From: Zasmidium citrigriseum
Lineage: Eukaryota > Ascomycota > Dothideomycetes > Mycosphaerellales > Mycosphaerellaceae
Assembly (NCBI GenBank): GCA_002786025.1
Contig: NHNW01000019.1
Span: forward strand, 62,001-126,000
Length of the DNA stretch: 64,000 nucleotides
Direction of reading: 5' to 3'
Positions 44,750 through 56,250 of the stretch are shown one piece after another (position 1 is the first letter of the stretch; every line of letters starts with the position of its first letter). Both the position numbers and the translations under genes were made by a program. The notes under the pieces were generated by a model. That model ran no database searches and was not told the origin of the DNA. It saw nothing but the letters and a program-made list of their open reading frames with translations.

Positions 44750-45304
44750 CTATCCATAAACGCCTCCGTAGCGAATTCTATGATGCCTATCATCATCCTG
44801 GTTAGATGCCCAAGCGCAGTTGGTGGACTCATTCGGCGCATACCTGCACACTTGCCAGACGCCGTTTTCCTGCTTTTTCCAGTGGGTGATGTTCATTGTC
44901 TCGCGCTTCAAAACTTGGTGTTCCTGCGTTGCAGCCTCGATAATGACGAAGTAGACCTCGGCCGATTGTGAGCCCCTGTGGACCTTTGCTGTGATGTTGT
45001 GTGGTTCCATGGTGAATGTTGGATCCCGTTGCATGTGCATCTCAGTGAGGTCGAAGTGTGCCTGCCGGCCTACAGCGTGTAGGAGCGGACAATCGTTCGT
45101 CCTGCTGGTTAGAACGAAGTCTTCATGCTCATGCTTCAGGAGAAGTGGCGAGGTCTCGCGGTTGGGACTGTGAAGCTCTTTCACGATCTTGCGAGTGAGA
45201 TCTTCGAGATAGGCGGCTGTAGAGCTGATTGAGTACTCCTCCGTCTCTGGGGTCCCATCAGCGGGCTCTGCATGGTTCGATGCTGCGAATTCGTTTGGCG
45301 CCAT
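44750..45304 (-). CDS. Small tandem-family protein, copy C
   Basis: Exon 1 44844-45304, intron 44778-44843 (66 bp, phase 2), exon 2 44750-44777; 162 residues. The intron has a length divisible by three and no stop, so an unspliced reading of 184 residues also stays open; the spliced end CRIRYGGVYG agrees with copies A and B. Shared blocks: YLEDLTRKI, SPLLLKHEHEDF, DCPL, ITAKVHRGSQSAEVYFV and GVWQVCR. In all three copies the intron splits the same Arg codon (AG|A). No signal peptide. It lies only about 140 bp from the RIP island, so RIP leakage or silencing could affect its 3' side. Confidence 0.75.
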   Translation of the reverse strand: MAPNEFAASNHAEPADGTPETEEYSISSTAAYLEDLTRKIVKELHSPNRETSPLLLKHEHEDFVLTSRTNDCPLLHAVGRQAHFDLTEMHMQRDPTFTMEPHNITAKVHRGSQSAEVYFVIIEAATQEHQVLKRETMNITHWKKQENGVWQVCRYAPNESTNCAWASNQDDDRHHRIRYGGVYG

Positions 45305-45855
45305 CTTAGTCTCAGAGGATGTGTTGACGGAAGCAGATTGTTTTGAAGCGGTATAAGTTACGCCTGGCCTTTAGCTGTGTGCTGACGCAGTGAGTCTCCA
45401 TCTCCACATCCATGTTCCTGTCCAGGTCCATGCCCGTGTTAAGGCCGCGTGCCTGCAGGCACTGACTAGCCATGCACATCATGAGGCGTTTAAGAATTTC
45501 CCTGAGCCTGGGGCATTCTTGTTCCGTGTGGCAGTGTGCTGATGGTGATGGTTGTCCCATTTGAGTCGTTGTTCGTTCACGGCTGCGAGATACGAGATGA
45601 GGTGACGTGGAGCCGTTTCATGATGTGGATGGTTTTGTGGATGACCTGTGGATGTGTACTACCGGGTTGACTTCGAGGAGAGCATGTCACCTCCCTTCTT
45701 GGACCACGTTGCGATGCAACCTCGAAATCAACGCCTATCAGCCGCCGATCTCTGCCATGGACTGCTTATAATCACCGCGTCATATCCGCTCCCATGCCAC
45801 GGTCTAGCATCTTCTGCGTTCGTGACGGCAGAATATCACACGGGCATCGGTAGTG
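45305..45855. other. Intergenic, one doubtful small frame
   Basis: An 82-codon minus-strand frame from ATG 45560 (MGQPSPSAHCHTEQECPRLR) lies upstream of copy C. It has several Cys/Met residues but no recognisable domain and could be leader sequence. Confidence 0.45.
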
Positions 45856-47633
45856 ATGGCGATGCCAGTCGTGTTTGCCCTTGGTCTGCTGGCGGCCAGC
45901 GTGGCCGGGCAGAGCAGCACGCCAATTGGAGGTCTGTCCGGGAGCCATACTGATATTCCCAGGTGGTGTGGCAAACCTTACGAGGCAGGGTGGGTTTAAC
46001 TCAGTATCCCAGACAGAACATGATACTGAAGAACGACAGCTCTCCAAACTTTGACCCAGGCGGCCAACTGGAGCCTCCATCACCGTCGCCCAGCGTCCTG
46101 CTTGATCTGAAGATATCGCCCCGGCACAGCATCTACGACAGCAGCGAGCGTACGGCCGAATTTATCGTGTCCGCTGCTCTCTCGCATACTCATGGAGAGC
46201 CTCTTCCTCGAAGTGGCGGCCACTGGTGGTGGGCTGGCAGGCCAAATCATTCTGGTGATCTGGAGGTGACCATTGAAGTTGAGGGAAGCCGTCGTCCGCT
46301 AGTGTTGGGAAAGGTGGCCACGAACAATACGCGCAAACTCTTCGACTTCGATCTCGACAGGTTGGCACCTAGGCTGGACCCATATTCTATCGTCTTGAAT
46401 GCAAAGCCATCGCACGACAGGAGCCGATCCTACAGTGCGAAGACCGAACTCTACTACCTTCCAGCGAAGAACAGTGGCAGCAGTGTGAAAATCGATAATC
46501 TAATGGGCGGAATGTGGGTGGCGAACAATGTGACCGACTACGCATTTAAGCCCATTGTGCCTTTCGGCTTTTACACCAGCTGCTCTGGATACCTCAACTA
46601 CAGCTTGGCCAACGTGACAGCCTACAAAGACATGGGGTTCAACGCTATCAACCCGGTATGCGCCTTCACGGACGGTGATCTTGGATACTTGTTCGACTGG
46701 ATGGACTCCGTGGATCTCTGGTATCAGTACGACATGCGTGGCTCATATTTGAACTTGACATCTGTGGCCGAGCAAATCCCTCTTGTAAAGGATCGCTCGA
46801 ATCTATTGAGCTGGTACACTGCCGATGAACCAGACGGCTGGCAATACAACCTGAGTTCTACCAGAAATGCTTATGACTTATTGAAGAAGGAGGATCCCTA
46901 TCATCCAACTGGACTAGTGCTCAACTGCCAAAATTACTACTTCGAGGAGTACACGTCTGGTACCGACTATGTCATGGAAGATGCCTATCCAGTAGGCATT
47001 GATCCGACATACAGTCGACGGTTTAACACTACAGTCAACGACACGTATGGAGACTGCGGTTGCGATAATTGTATCGGATCTCTCGCGGACGTCAGCGACC
47101 GCTTGGACACCCTTTTCGAATACCAGCAATGGCTTGGGGACTGGCAAAAGCCTTTGTGGGCCGTCCTTCAGGCTTTCTCCGGCGAAGACTACTGGGCTCG
47201 AAGTCCTACTGAGGAAGAAAGCTGGGTCATGATGATCATTAGCTTCAATCACAAAGCAAGAGCAATGATGAGCTGGACATTTCCAACGACGCCACCGACT
47301 CTCAGCGAAGCACATTCCGCGATGGCCAAAGTCGTCACTGTGGCTCCTGTGAACGACTTCATATTTGGTGGAGACCCCACTGCGCTGCAAGTCGAGGGCC
47401 ATCACCATCTAGATGTTTCGTACTGGACTGGCGATGATCAAATCATGGTCGCCTTGGCCAACCTCGATTCAAAGTCAAGCACTGGAAGTGTTTCCATCAA
47501 GGTCCCGGCGAAGATCAAGAAGATCTCAAGCCAACCGTGGGGCTCGCTCTCCTGGTATCTGGATGATGCAGGACAGTTGTGTACCTCGGGGCTAGCAGGA
47601 CTGGCTACAAGTATTGTGGTGCTTGAAGTGTGA
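45856..47633 (+). CDS. Secreted TIM-barrel-like putative glycoside hydrolase
   Basis: Exons 45856-45989 and 46040-47633 (575 residues; intron 50 bp, phase 2). The first exon gives the signal peptide MAMPVVFALGLLAASVAGQ and WCGKPYEAG; the join yields AGSPNFDPGGQLEPP, a start typical of secreted fungal proteins of this type. A beta-rich N-terminal part is followed by a barrel-like domain with FGFYTSCSGYLNYSL, SWYTADEPDGWQYN (Asp-Glu acid pair resembling hydrolase active sites), YVMEDAYPVG and a Cys pair (DCGCDNC). A C-terminal beta domain ends the protein, with many N-glycosylation sequons. It resembles uncharacterised secreted glycosidase-like proteins; the substrate is unknown. The choice of intron is the main uncertainty. 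Confidence 0.75.
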
Positions 47634-48218
47634 TACTGCGTCTCTCAAGCAGCATCACTCGCACTCGGATCTCGGAATCACAAATCGGAATCACAAATCT
47701 TCCAGCAAACATTTGCCAACCAGATGCATGGGTCAGAGGAGGTTCAATGTCTTGCGGGATCCTTGATCAATTAATTTCACCCCACGCAGGATCACGGTGA
47801 TCACCCGGGGATACAGGCATAATCCTTGCGAGTCACGAGATGCGTATCTATCATTTGTACGATGCAGTCGTGCATCCAAGTTCTGCAAGACTCCAACCAA
47901 CCAGAATCTGTTCGCCTCTGGCGTGCTTTACAGAAACAATGCTGCGACCTTCCCTCGTTGAATTCAGGGGCGTGTTCAGACACATTTGGGTCGTTCAATC
48001 GGTCACCGAGTGTTTCTGATTCAATCAACCCTGGTCGACACCAGCATGGCCTGCTCGCTTTCGCTGGGCCTTTCTTGGGAATCCAGGGCAAGATTTGATT
48101 GCAGTCACACAAGGTACAGTAACTCAATGTTTCCCTATTAATGATACTCCCTGCGCCCGTCGCGACGTCGACGCCCTCTGGCGTGCGCTTTTGCAGGTCA
48201 GGAAGCCCCATCTTCATC
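47634..48218. other. Intergenic, no gene seen
   Basis: It contains the 3' flank of the secreted hydrolase and upstream region of the mannosidase. An in-frame ATG at 48141 could extend the mannosidase N-terminus by 26 residues but would bury the signal peptide. Confidence 0.55.
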
Positions 48219-50185
<1,967 letters not shown>

Positions 50186-50482
50186 TCGAAGAAAGTGTGT
50201 GATCCAAGTAGATCATTGATGCTATTACTTCTGAATGCACCAAATTGAATTTAAAGAGCCAGCTCTTACGATTCCTCGCTGTATGAGCACACTCCCAATG
50301 GAGCATTTTCTACACCTCACGAAGAGGGGTTGAAGGATCGATGCAAGCTAGTCGTAGTGGTGAGCTCCAGCAGAAGTCACTATTTGCATGCTGTCCAGAT
50401 CTCAGCTCTTGGTTACACAAGAACATAAAGCTTTATTCTCTATTCCGATCACCATCATTTACCAGCAGGCCGACTCGGAACC
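50186..50482. other. Intergenic upstream of the alpha/beta hydrolase
   Basis: No coding sequence. An AT-rich stretch (ACATAAAGCTTTATTC, about 50,422-50,440) lies 45-60 bp before the start codon. Confidence 0.5.
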
Positions 50483-51277
50483 ATGAAGGACCCAGCCATA
50501 ATCATCGTTCACGGCTCCTGGCACACGCCTAACCACTACGCCCTCCTCACCACAGCGCTCAAAGCCCAAAACTTCCAACACATCTCCTGCCCCCGACTCC
50601 CCTCAGCAGTGGACAAAGTCCCCTTTCCACCCAACGCAACCCTCGCCGGCGACACCCAAACAATCCGGTCCACAATCACCTCCCTCGCAGACGCAGGCCA
50701 TCCAATCATCTTAGCAATGCACTCCTACGGCGGCGTCGTAGGCGGCAACGCCCTCACCAAAGACCTCCTCTGGTCTCGGCGTCAAGCAGCAGGCAAGCTA
50801 GGCGGTGTGGTGCATTTGGTGTATTTCGCGGCCTTCATCATTCCCGCCGGGACGAGTCTCTCCACACCCTTTCCGGAGGGCAAGATCCCCTGGCTGGAAG
50901 AAGACCTCACGACGGGAAGCATTACGATGCTTGAGCCCTGGCGGTCGTTTTATAATGATATCGAAGCTGAAGCTGAAGCGACGAAATGGCTGGATATGTG
51001 CGTTTTGTGTCCTGTGAGCGCGATTCGGGATGAGACGACGAATGATCCTTATGCTTTCGTGGGAAGAGGCTTGGATGCAACGTATTTGGTGTGTAGGGGC
51101 GATTACCGCTTGACGACGGAGGTCCAGGAGGGAATGGCAAGTTTGCTGGGGGACGAGAGGGTGATGCGGTATTGTGACGCGGGACATGGGCCCATGGTGA
51201 CGTGTCCGGAGAGGGTGGCGGAAGTCGTCCAGGAAGCATGGGAGCGCACGAAGGCGAGGCTGGAGGCGGACGTATAG
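50483..51277 (+). CDS. Alpha/beta hydrolase
   Basis: Single exon, 264 residues. IIIVHGSWHTPNHY is the oxyanion-hole loop. The nucleophile elbow is MHSYGG with Ser81, and AGHGPMVTCPERV carries the catalytic His (235). This is the AB_hydrolase_6-type small cytosolic esterase/lyase fold seen in many fungal proteins and often encoded near metabolic genes. No signal peptide. Its stop codon lies two bases from the stop of the acetyltransferase on the other strand. Confidence 0.88.
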   Translation: MKDPAIIIVHGSWHTPNHYALLTTALKAQNFQHISCPRLPSAVDKVPFPPNATLAGDTQTIRSTITSLADAGHPIILAMHSYGGVVGGNALTKDLLWSRRQAAGKLGGVVHLVYFAAFIIPAGTSLSTPFPEGKIPWLEEDLTTGSITMLEPWRSFYNDIEAEAEATKWLDMCVLCPVSAIRDETTNDPYAFVGRGLDATYLVCRGDYRLTTEVQEGMASLLGDERVMRYCDAGHGPMVTCPERVAEVVQEAWERTKARLEADV

Positions 51278-51279
51278 AC

Positions 51280-51840
51280 TCACTCCTCCTCCCACAGCAT
51301 ACAACACCGATTATACCCCGGCTTAACCATATCCCTCACCTCCCGATCATACTTCATCTTCTCCGCATGTTTCGGCCCAATAATCGCCGCATCAACCTCC
51401 CTGAACCCAAACTTTCGATACCAAGGCGCATTCCAGGGAACTTCAGCATAAGTCATCAAGGAAACTCTCGACGTCTTGCCTTCGTTCTTCTTCCTCTCTC
51501 GCGCCCAGTCAAGTAGAGCGTTGACGAGCAGACCACCGACTCCTTTCCCTTGGCAGTCTAGATCGACGACGACTTCGTTGACGTACAAGACGTCGTCTTT
51601 GGGGAAGGCTGAGGCGAAGCCGACGGGTTTGCCGTTGGGGTCTTCTGCGATGAAGACTTTGCCATCATCGAGCCATTGCTGGAGTTTTTCTCTTGATAGG
51701 CCTACGACATTCTTGAGGTTGGAGAGTTCGGGGATGTGGTCGTATCTTCGGACTGCTGTTTTGCTGATTCGATCGATGTCCTCGAAGTCGTCTTGAGTTG
51801 CGAGACGGAGTCGATATGTGGATGTCTTTTTGGTGGCCAT
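51280..51840 (-). CDS. GNAT-family N-acetyltransferase
   Basis: Single exon, 186 residues from ATG 51840 (a longer frame begins at a TTG and is rejected). YRLRLATQDDFEDIDRI opens the fold; the acetyl-CoA loop is VVVDLDCQGKGVGGLLVNALLDWARER at about 85-110 (Q-x-x-G-x-G type), followed by the conserved WYRKFGF near residue 140. The acceptor substrate is unknown. It is convergent with the alpha/beta hydrolase at 2 bp, so the transcripts must overlap at their 3' ends. Confidence 0.9.
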   Translation of the reverse strand: MATKKTSTYRLRLATQDDFEDIDRISKTAVRRYDHIPELSNLKNVVGLSREKLQQWLDDGKVFIAEDPNGKPVGFASAFPKDDVLYVNEVVVDLDCQGKGVGGLLVNALLDWARERKKNEGKTSRVSLMTYAEVPWNAPWYRKFGFREVDAAIIGPKHAEKMKYDREVRDMVKPGYNRCCMLWEEE

Positions 51841-52313
51841 GGTCTTCGTATTGAATGGCAGCAAAGAGATGTCCAAATTCAAGGAACGTGGATAGTCTTG
51901 CCTTATGTTTGCGTTGATGCCAAGCTGATGGCAAGCTACGGTGACTCCCCGAATCTAAACTTGTCATGCTCGGCTCAGTCCGATGGCAATGCTATGACTG
52001 ATAAGAGCGACTCGCATGACATAGGGCAATCCTTTCTCACGAGCCTAAGAACACGTGAGCTTGCATTGAAGAATCCGCCGACATCGGTACCTAGGTAGCT
52101 GTCCATGTCGTGAGGCTGCGGGGAAGCTATGAGTATAGGCGGAAAACGACAACAGTGGACAACGTGTAAGGGTATTGACGGCAATCGGAAGTTTCTTCCG
52201 GTGTCTTTTCTCTCCTTCTCCTGGAAATCTCCATACCAAAGATACCATTGCAAGACTCGAGACAAGAATCGAGGGACGTCTTGCGAACTGTTCAGAAGGC
52301 TAGTCTTGCGAAG
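51841..52313. other. Divergent intergenic between the acetyltransferase and IPMDH genes
   Basis: The two genes are transcribed away from each other, so both promoters lie here. No diagnostic motif is seen; in particular I did not find a convincing Leu3-type CCG-N4-CGG site. Confidence 0.5.
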
Positions 52314-53608
52314 ATGCCTCCCAATGGCCCCACAGCAGCTGCCAATGGGCCAACAGCTCAGGTTGCTCCCGCAAAGGGCGGCAAGATATTGGTGCTTCCT
52401 GGCGATCAGTGAGTACCTGACAATGTTAATATTTTGAGAACATCGTACTAAAACTTGATCAGCATCGGACCAGAAGTCGTGACCGAAGCACTCAAGGTTC
52501 TGGACATTGTCGAGCAAGCAACAGGTGCCAAGTTCGAACGAGATTTTGATCTATGCGGTGGCTGCTCCTTGGACAAGCATAAAGATTCAGTGACGGAAGA
52601 AGTTCTGAAGAAATGCGAGCAAGTAGATGCGGTCTTTTTTGGCAGTGCTGGTGGCCCGGAATGGGGTACTGTCCAGCCAAATCCCGAAAGTGGACTATTA
52701 AGAATACGAAAGAGGATGCAGGTGAGTGCACAACATTGTTGAAGCATTGCACAGCTTTCTTACTCGCTCTTTTTAAGATCTTCGCAAACCTTAGGCCATG
52801 CAAGTTCGCCAGTAAGACGATGGTCGAATGGTCGCCAATCAAGCGAGAGGTAATCGAAGGCGTCGACTTCATGCTGATCCGAGAAAATTGCGGTGGTGCT
52901 TATTACGGTAACAAGATCGAGGAGGCGGACTATGCGTGCGATCCGTGGGAATATTCCAGGCCCGAAATCGAGCGTGTTGCACGGGTAGCCGGCGCCCTAG
53001 CACTGCAGCATGATCCTCCCTTGCCCGTTTGGAGCGTCGACAAGGCAAATGTGCTCGCCAATTCACGCGTGTGGAGAAGAATCGTGACCGAGACTTTCGA
53101 GAAGGAGTTCCCCCAGGTCAAGTTGCAACATCAGCTTGCTGATTCCCTGGCCATGCTGTTCATTACCAAGCCGACCGCATTCAATGGTGTGATTGTGACG
53201 GACAACACGTTTGGTGACATCCTGTCGGATGAAAGCGGTGGCCTCACAGGATCATTAGGCCTGCTCCCAAGTGCGAGCTTAGCTGGAGCGCCTGGGACCG
53301 ACCTTGGAAGGAACAGCGTGGGTGGAGTCGTTGGCCTGTATGAGCCTGTCCATGGCTCTGCACCGGACATCTCAGGCAAGGGCTTCGCCAATCCAACTGC
53401 TCAGGTGCTAAGCCTGGCAATGATGCTGCGGTATTCGTTCAACATGCATACAGAAGCCGATTGCATTGAGGAAGCCGTTGCGAAGGTGCTGGATTCGAAA
53501 GCAGATGGCGGGCTCGAGATCAGGACCGGAGACCTCGGAGGCAAGGCAACCACGAAAGATATGAGCGAAGCGATCCAAGCAGAGGTTAAGCGATTACTGA
53601 AGGTATGA
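52314..53608 (+). CDS. 3-isopropylmalate dehydrogenase (LEU2 family)
   Basis: Exons 52314-52408, 52463-52721, 52778-53608 (394 residues; introns 54 and 56 bp). It oxidises 3-isopropylmalate with NAD in leucine synthesis. A Pro/Ala/Asn-rich N-terminal extension of about 23 residues precedes ILVLPGDHIGPEV (exon join; the Gly-His form is usual in fungi). Then FGSAGGPEWG, LRPCKFAS, RENCGGAYYG, VDKANVLANSRVWRR, TDNTFGDILSDESGGLTGS, EPVHGSAPDISGKG. ENCGGAYYG instead of RELTGGIYFG suggests the second fungal paralogue type. Whether it is the main leucine enzyme or a paralogue cannot be told here. Confidence 0.93.
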
Positions 53609-54423
53609 CCTGACCGACATGGATGATGATCCTGCGTGGAGGTGCCTCGCATCGTCACATGCGATCGGCAATTTGTCCAGTGAAGGTCGATGTCGTGAGG
53701 CGGCATGACTAGAAGGACGTTGATTAGATGTCGTCTCCGCTTCAGTGATGATAGAACATTTTAAGCACGAAAGGATGTGATCCCGAGGCTTCGAATCTCA
53801 CCATCAGCATCGGACCTGCATTTGTGCTCCGGCCACCGGGCTGATACTCTGATACCGTTGCTGACATGTAACGTTGTGAAAATGTGAGAATCAGCAAAAG
53901 TGTGTGGTCGTTGATGTCGGACAGACAGGTGAGGTTTGCGAGAAACGGCCAAGAAGGCCGCCGAAGTCCGAGCTCCGTCCCGTCTCCTCGGCAGGAAGCG
54001 GCTCGGCTCGACCAAGAAACGTCACTTGCGATGCCGAAGGACAAACATTCGTCCGGCCACACGAAGTACGAGCCTGGACGACGCCTCCATGGCGCGCCTC
54101 GAATCGACGTTGCGGCGTTGCCTCCTGCCTCTTTGCCTCGATGGCGTCGCGTGCCAGACCCAGAGCCAGCTTTTGACGACACACAACAAGCGTCTCGGCC
54201 GTGTTACTCGCACCACATCCACGCGCCCTCTCGTCATTCGCTCCCTCGCATCTACTGCTGCATCACCTCCACGGACACACCGATTAGTCCGCGTAGCTGT
54301 ATTGCTCGTCCTGCTTGGTAAAAGTCTCTTTTATGCAGCTTCACATTCCTTGTCAGCACCTTTAAAGCAACCTCTCGCGTTCCTTACACTCACTTTCATC
54401 ACTGCTCTCACCACCACAGTGTC
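53609..54423. other. Intergenic, overlapping open frames rejected
   Basis: GC-rich sequence with open frames on both strands (53,742-54,182 minus; 53,936-54,700 plus) that overlap each other and the P450 start. No domain is seen. A CCTTTAAAGC box near 54,359 may be a TATA-like element for the P450. Confidence 0.5.
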
Positions 54424-55974
54424 ATGGACATCTCCAGGTTACCCACCACCGCGAAAGCCGGTCTTGGCTTCGCGGCGCTCTACGTCCTTTATCTTTTGGT
54501 CACATCAATCACACTATGGACCAGACGGAGATCTTTCAAGCGAGAAAAAGGCACCATCGAAGCTCCCTGGTACCCTCAATGGGACCCTTTCCTCGGTCTC
54601 GACCTCTTCCGCAGCAATCTCAAAGCTCTCAAGGATCACAAGCTCCTCGAGTTGGCACATTCTCGGTTCGAGAAGATGGGTGTCAACACTTTCCAACTGA
54701 CGGTCCTTGGCCGGCATCTGCACGCAACGAGAGAGCCCGAGAATCTCAAGATCGTCCAGGCTGTGGAGTTCAAGAAATGGAGTTTGGGAACTGGACGCAA
54801 AGTCAGCTTCAGGCCGCTCCTGGGTGTTGGTATCTTCACGACAGATGGAGCGGAGTGGAAACACAGTCGCGAGATGCTACGGCCTACCTTTGCGAGATCT
54901 CAAGTTGGCGATCTGGCAACATTTGAAAGCCATGTCAGCAACCTCATCAGGGCTATCAAACCAAACTCGACCGTGGATCTATCAACGCTGTTCTTCCTCC
55001 TGACCATTGATTCTGCCACGGAATTCCTCTTCGGCGAATCCACTCACTCCCTCGTGAATGGCAGCGCCGAAGGTTTCGCAGAAGCATTCACAGACTCCCA
55101 AGACTTCATCGCCCACAAAACCCGATGGGGCCCATGGGCAAAGTACATTGTCCCCGGTCAGCGCAAATTCGACAAAGACACCAAATTCGTCCACGACTTC
55201 GTAGACTACTTCGTCGAAAAAGGCCTCGCCAAACGCAGCCAACTCCTGGCCGAGAAATCTCACGAGACCATCGGTCGCTACGTCTTCATCGAAGAACTCG
55301 TCCGCCAAACCTCCGACCGCATCAGAATCCGCAGCGAACTCCTCAACATCCTCCTCGCCGGCCGCGACACCACCGCCTCCCTCCTCTCCAACGTCTGGCA
55401 CACCCTCTCCAAACGCCCGGACATCTGGAGCAAACTGCAAACCGACGTCGCCAAGCTCAACGGTTCCCTCCCAACGTTTGAACAACTCAAAGAGCTCAAA
55501 TACCTCAAAGCCCTCCTGAACGAATCTCTACGTCTCCACCCCGTCGTACCCCTAAACTCCCGCGAAGCCCTCGAAGACACAACGCTCCCCCTCGGCGGCG
55601 GCCCCGACGGCCGCGCCCCGATCTTCATCAAGAAAGGCGAACTCCTGACCTGGAACGTCTACTCAATGCATCGTCGGAAAGACTTCTACGGAGAAGACGC
55701 CGACGAATTTCGACCTGAACGATGGCTCGATGATCCCGAGACCGGAAGGAAAGGCCTGCGGCCAGGCTGGGAGTATTTACCGTTTAACGGCGGCGCGAGG
55801 ATCTGTTTGGGGCAGCAGTTTGCGCTTACGGAGGCTAGTTATACGACTGTTAGACTTTGTCAGGCTTTCAGCGGGATTGAGACGAGGGATCCGAGTGAGT
55901 GGAGGGAGTTTTTGACTTTGACTTGTGTTAGTTTGAATGGAGCGAAGGTTGCTCTTACGCCTAGGGGATCATAG
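54424..55974 (+). CDS. Cytochrome P450, CYP52-like
   Basis: Single exon, 516 residues. An N-terminal TM (AALYVLYLLVTSITLW) anchors it in the ER. I-helix AGRDTT at 312-317, ESLR at 367-370 (ExxR), FRPERW, and heme loop PFNGGARICLGQQFALTEASY with Cys461. The heme loop and LLAGRDTTASLLS are typical of the CYP52 clan, which hydroxylates n-alkanes and fatty acids at the terminal carbon. No reductase is nearby. An intronless gene is usual for CYP52. The substrate is inferred from the clan only. Confidence 0.92.
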   Translation: MDISRLPTTAKAGLGFAALYVLYLLVTSITLWTRRRSFKREKGTIEAPWYPQWDPFLGLDLFRSNLKALKDHKLLELAHSRFEKMGVNTFQLTVLGRHLHATREPENLKIVQAVEFKKWSLGTGRKVSFRPLLGVGIFTTDGAEWKHSREMLRPTFARSQVGDLATFESHVSNLIRAIKPNSTVDLSTLFFLLTIDSATEFLFGESTHSLVNGSAEGFAEAFTDSQDFIAHKTRWGPWAKYIVPGQRKFDKDTKFVHDFVDYFVEKGLAKRSQLLAEKSHETIGRYVFIEELVRQTSDRIRIRSELLNILLAGRDTTASLLSNVWHTLSKRPDIWSKLQTDVAKLNGSLPTFEQLKELKYLKALLNESLRLHPVVPLNSREALEDTTLPLGGGPDGRAPIFIKKGELLTWNVYSMHRRKDFYGEDADEFRPERWLDDPETGRKGLRPGWEYLPFNGGARICLGQQFALTEASYTTVRLCQAFSGIETRDPSEWREFLTLTCVSLNGAKVALTPRGS

Positions 55975-56250
55975 GACTGGGTGGGATGGAAAGTTGATGA
56001 TAGTATGAGGAAATGATTTGATGACTCAAGCAAGCACAGGTGTTGGCCGATACGGGACCGCTCTTCTAGTTGCTGTACCAATATGAAGGAACCACTTCGA
56101 CGCTCAAATGAAGTTTCAATGTGTCAGTCAAACAGGTGTATTCGATACACATCTCTTCTAGTTACAGTGCAAGAAGCCACTTTGGCCCGGTCAAACGATC
56201 ATACATCCCTCAACGCCACGCTTCAGAATAACTACTACAGTCCCAATGTT

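Noticed and set aside
45312..45560. 82-codon minus-strand frame upstream of copy C
   Set aside because: No domain or signal; likely leader sequence.
45990..46012. 23-bp intron in the same gene
   Set aside because: Too short for a fungal spliceosomal intron and it gives a poorer protein join than the 50-bp alternative.
45963..46039. Reading the secreted hydrolase from a GTG at 45963 as a single exon
   Set aside because: It would lose the signal peptide and the WCGKPYEAG segment; a 50-bp intron joins both in frame.
53742..54700. Long overlapping frames on both strands before and across the P450 start
   Set aside because: GC-rich chance frames; the P450 frame has all family motifs and a proper ATG.
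50483..55974. Alpha/beta hydrolase, acetyltransferase, IPMDH and P450 as a biosynthetic cluster
   Set aside because: No synthase or cluster regulator is present and the genes are in mixed orientation with no sign of co-regulation.
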